From Bacillota bacterium (GTDB lineage: Bacteria; Bacillota; Clostridia; Acetivibrionales; DTU013): a stretch of DNA of 13,256 nt. The notes beneath the pieces were generated by a model. It was not told the DNA's origin and did not search any database. It saw nothing but the letters and a program-made list of their open reading frames with translations. The position numbers and the translations under genes are program-made. Shown piece after piece: positions 1-6,163 of this stretch (its first letter is position 1; every line of letters starts with the position of its first letter). The stretch spans positions 1 to 13,256 of the forward strand of contig JAEYRV010000034.1 in assembly GCA_023435305.1 (NCBI GenBank). Direction: 5' to 3'.

Positions 1-54
1 GAAAAATTCCTTTATTCACAATTGTGAATAAAGGAATTTTTCAAGCCTGACCCC
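1..54. repeat. Palindromic repeat, copy 1 (cut by the window edge)
   Basis: Two arms built on ATTCCTTTATTCAC and its reverse complement flank a 4-nt AATT loop. The right arm runs on into TCAAGCCTGACCCC. The matching left end (GGGGTCAGGCT) lies outside the window. The same unit occurs at 8949-9074 and 13209-13256. The three bases between the conserved blocks differ between copies, but both arms change together, so the hairpin is kept. No transposase is present here. It may be a REP-like element moved in trans by a Y1-type transposase, which is inference only. Confidence 0.85.
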
Positions 55-109
55 GATTTCCGATTCCTGTTTATCTAAGTGATACTGGGGTAATAATAGA
101 AATGGTACA

Positions 110-149
110 TGCTACCCGGCAAACTCAGCTATGTGCGCATTCGGGAGCA
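110..149 (+). other. Possible structured leader of the PTPS-like gene
   Basis: Upstream of the PTPS-like gene, TGCT(A)CCCGG at 110-119 can pair with TCGGGAGCA at 141-149, giving about nine base pairs with one bulged A. A second, short pairing, GGGGT (87-91) with ACCCC (155-159), could enclose it. No known riboswitch consensus (preQ1, THF, GEMM, TPP) was recognised, so this is recorded only as a potential RNA structure in the 5' leader. Confidence 0.2.
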
Positions 150-187
150 GAATCACCCCGTAAATTTATTAAATAAGGAGGCCGACT

Positions 188-751
188 ATGAGAAGTTTCA
201 CTACGTTAGACTTGCAGTATGCACACAGGTTCTATGGGTTCAAAGGCGAAGCGCAGTATTTGCACGGACATACGGGAATATTAACGATTGAAGTCGAGGA
301 TACTGTCAACATGGGAGTTAATATGGTATTCCCCTGTAATGAAATCAAGAAGACTGCCTGGGAAGTATTGCAGAACTTTGACCATGCGCTGGTCTTAAGG
401 GAAGACGATCCGCTGCTGCCTGCGATCCTCGGAGTTTATGAGGCACAGGGCATCAGGAACGGAGCCCCGAGCAACAAGCAAAAGGGCCCGGCATTCAAGA
501 CGGAGCTTGCAACAGCGTATCCTGAATGTCGATTGGTTGTCACTAAAGAAACAATGACCGTTGAGGGCATGATCAAAATAGTTTACGATTTGCTGAAGGA
601 CAAGCTTAATATTGTTAAACTCACGTTTACAAGCGGAGTAAACGGAGCAACAGAAGAATACGAGCCCAAGAATGACATTGACCGCTGCCCGTTATGCGGC
701 ATTGCATTGAACGAAAACGGCGTGTGCCCTAAATGCGGATACAAAAAATAA
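188..751 (+). CDS. QueD/6-pyruvoyl-tetrahydropterin synthase-like protein with C-terminal zinc ribbon
   Basis: 187-residue protein of the T-fold PTPS/QueD superfamily, whose members act on 7,8-dihydroneopterin triphosphate in queuosine or pterin pathways. The zinc-binding histidines are visible as AHRF (H13) and HGHTG (H26, H28), and the conserved Asp-His pair as NFDHALVL (D65, H66). However, the position four residues before H26, normally the catalytic cysteine, is alanine (A22), and the usual Glu near the C-terminal end of the fold is not evident in the segment TFTSGVNGATEEY. A zinc ribbon is appended: CPLC (C167, C170) and CPKC (C180, C183), which ordinary QueD lacks. AAGGAGG at 175-181 fixes the ATG start. 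It is monocistronic, followed by a strong terminator. The fold assignment is firm; the reaction is not, and it may differ from canonical QueD. Confidence 0.85.
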   Translation: MRSFTTLDLQYAHRFYGFKGEAQYLHGHTGILTIEVEDTVNMGVNMVFPCNEIKKTAWEVLQNFDHALVLREDDPLLPAILGVYEAQGIRNGAPSNKQKGPAFKTELATAYPECRLVVTKETMTVEGMIKIVYDLLKDKLNIVKLTFTSGVNGATEEYEPKNDIDRCPLCGIALNENGVCPKCGYKK

Positions 752-793
752 TCTGATTTGTTAAATGGACTCCTATTTAACACTAACTGCTGC

Positions 794-844
794 AAATCAG
801 GCACTCTATGGCAAATTGATATCTGTAGAGTGCCTGATTTTTTT
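794..844 (+). terminator. Rho-independent terminator after the PTPS-like gene
   Basis: A perfect 15-bp stem (AAATCAGGCACTCTA at 794-808 with its complement at 826-840) with a 17-nt loop is followed by a T run through 844. It sits 42 bp past the stop codon and separates this gene from the flavodoxin gene. Confidence 0.92.
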
Positions 845-874
845 GTGTTCATTACAAGCATGTATTGAATTATT

Positions 875-925
875 TTTTCTTATTTGACTACATGCAGTAT
901 AATATGATTGGAGTATCACTATAAT
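875..925 (+). promoter_or_regulatory. Candidate promoter region for the flavodoxin-domain gene
   Basis: Two TATAAT hexamers lie at 898-903 and 920-925, in the AT-rich gap between the terminator and the flavodoxin gene. Neither has a convincing -35 element at 16-18 bp; TTGACT at 884-889 is too close to the first. Likely promoter region, exact site unresolved. Confidence 0.35.
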
Positions 926-1008
926 AGCATGATGCCTTGCTGCTGTCAGGTTTATGGCATTTGGCGGGCATAACTGCTGTATGGGAGTTAAGGGAGGAGC
1001 CGGATAAA

Positions 1009-1494
1009 ATGATAATTGTATATGAATCAAAGACGGGCTTTACCAAAAGGTATGCCGACATGCTTGCGGAGAAGACAAAACTAAAGGCTTATCGGGTGAA
1101 AGAGCTTACAGCGGCTGCCAAAGATGAGGAAATCATTTTTCTCGGTTGGATGAAAGCCGGGAAGCTGCAGGGCTTTGATAAAATGAAAAACCATAATGTC
1201 ATTGCTGTCTGCGCATCGGGTACTGCAAGGAAGGTTGAACCTGATGATGAAACGGTTATCACAAGGAACGGAATAAAGGGCATACCGTTTTTTTACCTGC
1301 GCGGCGGATGTAAGCCCCTGAAAGAGCTGAAGGGTATGGACAAGCTCATGATGTCCATGTTCCTGAAGATGCTGAAAGGCCGCAAAGAGAAGGATGAAGA
1401 GCTGGAAGAATCGATAAAAAACATTGAATATGGCTATAACGGTGTGAAAGAGGAAAATCTGGAGCCTTTGATCCAATGGCTGAGTGCCAGGTGA
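1009..1494 (+). CDS. Small flavodoxin-domain protein
   Basis: 161-residue cytoplasmic protein. The N-terminus reads as a first beta strand plus phosphate-binding loop of a flavodoxin (IIVYESKTGFTKRYADMLAE), matching the S/T-x-T-G-x-T pattern that binds the FMN phosphate. A second strand (EEIIFLGWMKAGKLQGFDK) fits the region after the second strand of the Flavodoxin_5/HemG-like group. The C-terminal third is charged and helical. AGGGAGGAG at 991-999 points to the ATG at 1009; the frame is open upstream to 937 but those residues have no ribosome binding site and do not resemble the family. Probably a single-electron carrier or small flavin oxidoreductase; partner unknown. It stands alone between a terminator and the next operon's promoter. 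Confidence 0.8.
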   Translation: MIIVYESKTGFTKRYADMLAEKTKLKAYRVKELTAAAKDEEIIFLGWMKAGKLQGFDKMKNHNVIAVCASGTARKVEPDDETVITRNGIKGIPFFYLRGGCKPLKELKGMDKLMMSMFLKMLKGRKEKDEELEESIKNIEYGYNGVKEENLEPLIQWLSAR

Positions 1495-1509
1495 TGCCGG
1501 ACGAGAATC

Positions 1510-1563
1510 TTCAGCTAAAGTTCAGATAAGAAACAATTGTACTTCAGTTCAATGGAATAGAAT
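1510..1563 (+). promoter_or_regulatory. Response-regulator-type operator and promoter upstream of the VTC operon
   Basis: TTCAGCTAAAGTTCAGATAA at 1510-1529 holds two TTCAG half-sites exactly 11 bp apart, the spacing typical of OmpR/PhoB winged-helix dimers. A third TTCAG at 1543 is a further 22 bp on, again on the same helical face. A candidate -10 (TAGAAT, 1558-1563) has no recognisable -35, as expected for an activator-dependent promoter. The identical 20-nt box recurs at 5341-5360. The binding protein is inferred to be the regulator encoded at 5480. Confidence 0.6.
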
Positions 1564-1593
1564 TAAATCATTCCAGCAAAGAGGGGTGATAAA

Positions 1594-2271
1594 ATGAGTG
1601 AATCCCGAGGCAGACATGAGCTGAAGCATTATATAAACTATTCGGACGTAATACAGCTTAGATCCAGGCTTCCGTTTGTGGCTGCCCTCGATGAGAATGC
1701 AGCTGACGCAAACGGCTATCGGGTCAGGAGTCTCTATTTCGACAATTACAATGATAAAGCATTGAGAGAAAAGATCGATGGCGTAAACGAGAGGGAAAAG
1801 TTTCGTTTGCGCATCTATAACGATGACGCATCCTTTATCCGTCTTGAAAAAAAGAGCAAAATAAACGGAATTTGCTTCAAAGAAAGTGCCTTCATAACAG
1901 CAGATGAATGTGCCAGGCTGCTGAACGGCGATCTTGCTGTACTGAAAGAAAATGGGGGCAGCTTGTGTCAGGAGCTATATGCCAAAATGCATTACCAGCA
2001 GCTTCGGCCTAAAAACATCGTAGATTATCAGCGGGAGGCTTATATATACCCAATGGGAAATGTCCGGGTCACTCTGGATCATGATATTCGCACAGGCGGC
2101 AATGTTTGTGATTTTTTGAGGCCCGAACCCTTACCTGTACCAATCCCGGGAATATATATCCTCGAAGTGAAGTATGACAGCTTTTTACCCGAGGTCATCC
2201 GCGGAGTGGTGTCCCTCTCCAGCAGGAGAAGTACTGCGTTTTCAAAATATGCAGCAACAAGGATCGTTTAA
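1594..2271 (+). CDS. VTC-domain polyphosphate polymerase
   Basis: 225-residue protein consisting almost wholly of a VTC domain, the tunnel-fold catalytic module that in yeast Vtc4 makes polyphosphate from ATP. Charged residues expected to line the tunnel are present: E9 and K11 in RHELKHYI, RVRSLYFDN (R43-N51), R71 and R73 in EKFRLRIY, E85, K86, K87 and K89, R158 and D162 in VRVTLDHD, E191 and K193 in ILEVKYD, and a C-terminal KYAATRI. No membrane segment or SPX domain is seen, so the enzyme is probably held at the membrane by the DUF4956 partner. The start follows GAGGGG (1581-1586). First gene of a three-gene operon with DUF4956 and CotH, a combination found repeatedly in Bacillota. The polymerase activity itself is by family analogy. 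Confidence 0.87.
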   Translation: MSESRGRHELKHYINYSDVIQLRSRLPFVAALDENAADANGYRVRSLYFDNYNDKALREKIDGVNEREKFRLRIYNDDASFIRLEKKSKINGICFKESAFITADECARLLNGDLAVLKENGGSLCQELYAKMHYQQLRPKNIVDYQREAYIYPMGNVRVTLDHDIRTGGNVCDFLRPEPLPVPIPGIYILEVKYDSFLPEVIRGVVSLSSRRSTAFSKYAATRIV

Positions 2272-2287
2272 ACAGGAGGAAAATATT

Positions 2288-2959
2288 ATGACATTCAATG
2301 ACATTTTCAAATCGAGTTTCTTGGAAAAGGCGGCGGAGTTTTCCGTCTTGGACGTTGCAATTGCAATGCTGATGAGTTTTGCAATCGGACTGTTTATTTT
2401 TTATGTTTACAAAAAGACATTTGCCGGGGTAATGTACTCTGCGTCCTTTGGGGTTTCCATCATGGCTATGACATTGATAACAACGCTTATCATACTTGCT
2501 GTGACATCAAACATCATACTGTCTCTTGGTATGGTAGGCGCATTGTCCATTGTTCGTTTCAGGACCGCCGTGAAGGAACCTCTGGATATAGCATTTTTGT
2601 TCTGGGCGATTTCGGCGGGAATTGTAGTCGGCGCCGGACTTATACCTCTGGCTGTGATAGGTACGATCTTCATTGGTATCATCCTTCTTGTTTTTGTGAG
2701 CAGGAAGAGCAGTGACACGCCATATATAGTGGTGTTGAATCTTGAAAATGAAGAAGCTGAAAATGCCTGCATGGAGTTGATCAAGGCGAAAACAAAGAAA
2801 AACCTGATCAAAGCAAAGACTGTTTCAAAAAATGGAATCGAGCTTACAGTTGAAGTGCGGCTCATTGATATGTCCGCCAAGCTTCTGAATGAGCTGCTTA
2901 AAATAAACGGTGTGAGCAATGCCTGCCTTGTAAGCTACAATGGCGAATACACCGCTTGA
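2288..2959 (+). CDS. DUF4956 family membrane protein
   Basis: 223-residue integral membrane protein. About four hydrophobic segments are visible, at residues 20-41, 54-74, 101-117 and 119-137, followed by a roughly 85-residue soluble C-terminal domain. The most distinctive stretch is GALSIVRFRTAVKEPLD (84-100), between the second and third segments, which carries conserved Arg/Lys residues and fits the DUF4956 family. AGGAGG (2274-2279), 8 nt from the ATG, decides the start over an open frame extending back to 2174 inside the VTC gene. The function is unknown. Its position between the polyphosphate polymerase (16 nt upstream) and CotH (25 nt downstream) suggests a channel or anchor for the polymer or enzyme; this is inference. 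Confidence 0.85.
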   Translation: MTFNDIFKSSFLEKAAEFSVLDVAIAMLMSFAIGLFIFYVYKKTFAGVMYSASFGVSIMAMTLITTLIILAVTSNIILSLGMVGALSIVRFRTAVKEPLDIAFLFWAISAGIVVGAGLIPLAVIGTIFIGIILLVFVSRKSSDTPYIVVLNLENEEAENACMELIKAKTKKNLIKAKTVSKNGIELTVEVRLIDMSAKLLNELLKINGVSNACLVSYNGEYTA

Positions 2960-2984
2960 GTATACCGGGATTCGAGGTTAGAGC

Positions 2985-5327
2985 ATGATAAAAAATAAAA
3001 AAATTAACATAATCGTTGCGATAGCCGTGGCTTTTGCCTTGATAGCAAGTATTGCTCTTGTTGTCGCAGGAAATACTCAAATCAAAAACGGCGGCATAAA
3101 AACTGAAACAGAGTACGCAGCTAAGCTATTCGGCGCTGATGTGATATCCATAGAAATCATTGCAGACGAAGCTGACTGGCAGGAAATGCTCGACAATGCC
3201 ATAAGTGAACAATTTATCATGGCCGATGTGGTTGTTAACGGAACGAAATTTCAGAATGTCGGCATCCGTCCGAAGGGCAATTCAAGCTTAAGCATGGTTG
3301 CAAGTTCGGGCAGCGACAGATATAGTTTTCGCCTGCAGTTCGATGAATACATCAAGGGTCAGACATGCTTCGGGCTCGACAGCTTTGTGGTCAATAATAT
3401 GATGGGTGATTATACTTACATGAAAGAGTATGTATCATATGAGTTGATGCGTGAAGCCGGTGTGGATGCGCCATACTTCGGATTTGCCGATATCAAGGTG
3501 AATGGCGAAGGATGGGGCCTTTACCTTGCGGTGGAAGCCTATGGCGACAGTTATGAGGCAAGGACCTTCGCTACGACCAGCGGTATGATGTACAATGTGA
3601 AAAGCATGGATATGGGCGGCAATAAAGATGATAACGGCTTCCCTCAGATGGGCAATTTTCCGCAGATGGGCGGCTTCCCGCAGGGGGGGATGCAGTGGCC
3701 GTCAGATGGACAGGGCGGTAACTTCCCACAGATGGATAACTTCCCACAGGGTGGAATGCAGCCACCAACAGATGGACAAGGCGGAAACTTCCCGCAGGGC
3801 GGAATGCAGCGGCCAACAGATGGACAAGGCAGAAACTTCCCGCAGGGCGGCATGCAGCCGCCGACAGATGGACAGGGCGGAAACTTCTCGCAGGGCGGAA
3901 TGCAGCGGCCAGCAAAGGGACAAGGCAGCCAAGAACAGTCAAACACACAGACCGATGCAACCTCTTCTGCCACAACCCCGACTGATCAACAAAGCAGCGG
4001 AAGGCAAGCTGAAGGAGCCAACAGAAATTTCGGCGGCTTTATGGGGGGAAGAGGGGGTAATGGCGGCAGTTTGGAATATACAACGGACGAGGTTTCCTCT
4101 TACGGTTCGATCTTCAATAATGTTGTCGGTAAAGGAAGTAACAGTGATTTCAAGCGCGTCGTAACTGCATTGAAGGCATTGTCAGAGGGAGAAGATCTGG
4201 AAAACTATTTTGATGTCGACAAAATTCTGCGCTATCTTGCAGCTCATACTATCGTGGTGAATCTTGACAGCTATTCGTCAAGCATGGCGCAGAATTATTA
4301 CCTTTATGAGAATAACGGGAAGGTCACGATCCTGCCGTGGGACTATAATCTGGCATGGGGCGGTTTTCAAAGCGGAAGTGCATCCTCTGTGATCAATTTT
4401 CCGATAGATACACCTGTAAGCGGTGTGGAAATGAGTTCACGGCCTTTGATCGGGAAGCTGTTCTCTAATACGGAGTACCTGGAAAGATACCATGACTATC
4501 TGCAGGAGCTGATGACAAATTATTTTGCAGATGGTAAATGGGAAGACAAGATAACACAGCTTGATGCGCTCATTTCTGACTATGTCAAGAACGACAAAAC
4601 AGCCTTTTGTACTTTTGATGAATATAAAAAAGCTGTTGAAGCTTTCAAAACTCTTGGCAATCTGCGCTGGAGCAGCATACAAGGTCAACTCGACGGCACA
4701 GTTCCGTCTACCACGGCAGAACAGGCCGCGAACCCGGACAAATTGATATCAGCCGGAAACCTGAGCCTTTCTCCCCTTGGCTCCATGATGGGAGGAGGCA
4801 ACCGCGGCGGAATGGGAAATCGTCAGACTGACGGGAACAACCCGCAGGGCGGACAGGGCTTTGATCCAGGCCAGACATGGAATATGGCGGATGGTGAGCT
4901 TATGATGCAGGCAATGCGGATTTTGCAGGATGCCGGAGGAACTGTTACTGATGATGCGAAAGCGAAACTCCTGGAGCTTGGATTGACTGAAGAGCAAATC
5001 TCGATGTTGTCACAAATAGGAAGAGGAATGCCGCAGGGAGCCGGCGGAATGCCGCAAGGAGCCGGAGGAACGCCGCAAAGAGCCGGAGGAATGCCACAGG
5101 GAGCCGGCGGAACGCCGCAAGGAGCCGGCGGCAATATGCGAAATCCTGCCGGGAATGAAACGAAGTTCTCTTCGGACAGAAGTGCTTCAACATCACCATT
5201 CGGAGGGCGGGCAATCAGCGGGGCAGGCACTGCGGGCACAACTGAAAGCTTGCTGATTTACTCAGGCTTGTTTGGACTTGTTTTGCTCTCAACATTTTTT
5301 GTTGCAAAGAAGAAGAGAGGTTACTAG
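2985..5327 (+). CDS. Membrane-anchored CotH-family kinase with repeat-rich insert
   Basis: 780-residue protein. An N-terminal signal-anchor (residues 8-29) and a C-terminal hydrophobic segment (755-774) followed by KKKRGY suggest an extracytoplasmic body anchored at both ends; no LPXTG motif is seen. CotH kinase landmarks are VNGEGWGLYLAVE (172-184) and LPWDYNLAWGG around W452-D453. The domain is interrupted at about residues 210-361 by a Gly/Gln/Pro/Met-rich insert with five 16-residue repeats (FPQGGMQ.PTDGQGGN type). A second array of five MPQGAGG heptads lies at 682-716, near the C-terminal membrane segment. CotH of Bacillus phosphorylates spore-coat proteins; substrate and location here are unknown. 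GAGG at 2974-2977 supports the start. Last gene of the VTC operon. The long open frames opposite the repeats are shadows. Confidence 0.88.
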   Translation: MIKNKKINIIVAIAVAFALIASIALVVAGNTQIKNGGIKTETEYAAKLFGADVISIEIIADEADWQEMLDNAISEQFIMADVVVNGTKFQNVGIRPKGNSSLSMVASSGSDRYSFRLQFDEYIKGQTCFGLDSFVVNNMMGDYTYMKEYVSYELMREAGVDAPYFGFADIKVNGEGWGLYLAVEAYGDSYEARTFATTSGMMYNVKSMDMGGNKDDNGFPQMGNFPQMGGFPQGGMQWPSDGQGGNFPQMDNFPQGGMQPPTDGQGGNFPQGGMQRPTDGQGRNFPQGGMQPPTDGQGGNFSQGGMQRPAKGQGSQEQSNTQTDATSSATTPTDQQSSGRQAEGANRNFGGFMGGRGGNGGSLEYTTDEVSSYGSIFNNVVGKGSNSDFKRVVTALKALSEGEDLENYFDVDKILRYLAAHTIVVNLDSYSSSMAQNYYLYENNGKVTILPWDYNLAWGGFQSGSASSVINFPIDTPVSGVEMSSRPLIGKLFSNTEYLERYHDYLQELMTNYFADGKWEDKITQLDALISDYVKNDKTAFCTFDEYKKAVEAFKTLGNLRWSSIQGQLDGTVPSTTAEQAANPDKLISAGNLSLSPLGSMMGGGNRGGMGNRQTDGNNPQGGQGFDPGQTWNMADGELMMQAMRILQDAGGTVTDDAKAKLLELGLTEEQISMLSQIGRGMPQGAGGMPQGAGGTPQRAGGMPQGAGGTPQGAGGNMRNPAGNETKFSSDRSASTSPFGGRAISGAGTAGTTESLLIYSGLFGLVLLSTFFVAKKKRGY
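3675..3932 (+). repeat. 48-bp coding tandem repeat in the CotH gene
   Basis: Five copies of a 48-bp (16-codon) unit start at 3675, 3741, 3789, 3837 and 3885. The first two are separated by an 18-bp partial unit (FPQMDN). The whole array lies within the insert that splits the kinase domain. The unit length is a multiple of three, so copy-number change would keep the frame. Confidence 0.9.
5028..5132 (+). repeat. 21-bp coding tandem repeat in the CotH gene
   Basis: Five consecutive heptad units (MPQGAGG, TPQRAGG and variants; 21 bp each) lie in the linker before the C-terminal membrane segment. They are in frame and probably form a flexible wall or membrane-proximal stalk. Confidence 0.88.
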
Positions 5328-5340
5328 ATATTCAACAATG

Positions 5341-5395
5341 TTCAGCTAAAGTTCAGATAACTTGTTTCGTAACATTGTTTGGGGTAAAGTATTAT
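5341..5395 (+). promoter_or_regulatory. Operator and promoter upstream of the two-component genes (same box as at 1510)
   Basis: The 20-nt box at 5341-5360 is identical to that at 1510-1529, with TTCAG half-sites at 5341 and 5352; a TTCAA at 5331 may be a third half-site. The candidate -10 is TATTAT at 5390-5395, 38 bp after the second half-site (37 bp at the other copy), again without a good -35. This suggests autoregulation by the regulator encoded just downstream. Confidence 0.6.
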
Positions 5396-5415
5396 TAAAC
5401 TACTGGTATTTATAT

Positions 5416-5461
5416 CTGTGGCGGTGACGGCATTGGTCTGCCCGCCACAGATGATCGTTTT
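5416..5461 (+). terminator. Hairpin between CotH and the response regulator (terminator or leader attenuator)
   Basis: A 9-bp stem CTGTGGCGG / CCGCCACAG (5416-5424 with 5442-5450) has a 17-nt loop, then seven bases, then TTTTT. It could end read-through from CotH. It also lies downstream of the candidate promoter at 5390, so it would be in the 5' leader of the regulator mRNA. The gap before the T run makes it a weak terminator. Confidence 0.45.
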
Positions 5462-5479
5462 TATACAGGAGGAAAGCAA

Positions 5480-6163
5480 TTGGCCAGAATTCTGATTTGT
5501 GACGATGAAGAAGGCTTGCGGGCCGTTATAAAAAGATATGCACTATTTGAAGGGCACGAGGTTTTCGAGGCCTGTGACGGGATACAAGCAGTGGAGCTAT
5601 GCAGATCCCAGCACTTTGATATCATTATTATGGATGTCATGATGCCGGAGCTGGATGGTTTTTCTGCGGTTAAGGAGATCCGTAAAACTGCTGATACTCC
5701 GGTCATAATGCTCTCTGCACGGGGGGAGGAATACGATAAGATCCTGGGCTTTGAAGTGGGTGTTGACGACTACGTGGTAAAACCATTTTCATCAAAAGAA
5801 ATAATGCTAAGGGTGAACGCGATCCTGAGACGTGTAAAAACATCACAGCCCCCCAAAAAACAGGATGACCATATCATTTTTGAAAAGGATGGTTTTTTGG
5901 CGGATTTGACCGCCTACAAGGTGTTTATCGACGGAGTGCAGGCAGATATGGCTCCAAAGGAATATGATCTTTTGTTTTTCCTCATACGCAACAGGAATAT
6001 CGCCGTACCGAGAGAGAAGATACTTACCGAGGTGTGGGGGTATGATTATTTTGGTGATGACCGCACCCTGGACACCCATATGAAGCTGCTTCGCAGGCAC
6101 ATGGGCAAATATGCAGAGCTTATAACTACTCTTAGAGGATTGGGGTATCGTTTTGATGGGTAG
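5480..6163 (+). CDS. OmpR/PhoB-family response regulator
   Basis: 227-residue two-domain regulator. The receiver domain (1 to about 118) has the acidic pair D8 and D9, phospho-acceptor D52 (IIIMDVMMPELDG), S79 and K101 (VVKPF). The C-terminal winged-helix DNA-binding domain (about 130-227) shows the family pattern APKEYDLLFFLIRN, VWGYDYFGDDRTLDTHMKLLRRH and the terminal LRGLGYRFDG. The start is TTG: AGGAGG at 5467-5472 lies 7 nt before it, and the following residues fit the receiver fold. It overlaps the histidine kinase by 8 nt, so the two are translationally coupled. The 11-bp-spaced direct repeats at 5341 and 1510 are the natural candidate binding sites, linking it to its own gene and to the VTC operon. 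The stimulus is unknown. Confidence 0.93.
   Translation: MARILICDDEEGLRAVIKRYALFEGHEVFEACDGIQAVELCRSQHFDIIIMDVMMPELDGFSAVKEIRKTADTPVIMLSARGEEYDKILGFEVGVDDYVVKPFSSKEIMLRVNAILRRVKTSQPPKKQDDHIIFEKDGFLADLTAYKVFIDGVQADMAPKEYDLLFFLIRNRNIAVPREKILTEVWGYDYFGDDRTLDTHMKLLRRHMGKYAELITTLRGLGYRFDG

Noticed and set aside
60..187. preQ1 or other known riboswitch before the QueD-like gene
   Set aside because: The gene family made it worth looking for, but none of the consensus loops or tails were found; only an unclassified hairpin is visible.
109..291. 60-codon open frame overlapping the PTPS-like start
   Set aside because: Out of frame with the clear PTPS gene and without a ribosome binding site.
3571..3975. 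Long open frames opposite and within the CotH repeat region (also 4823-5239)
   Set aside because: They are produced by the in-frame tandem repeats, have low-complexity Cys/Pro/Arg-rich translations, no ribosome binding sites and no family resemblance.
5250..5327. Sortase LPXTG anchor at the CotH C-terminus
   Set aside because: The hydrophobic segment and basic tail are present, but no LPXTG or similar motif precedes them.
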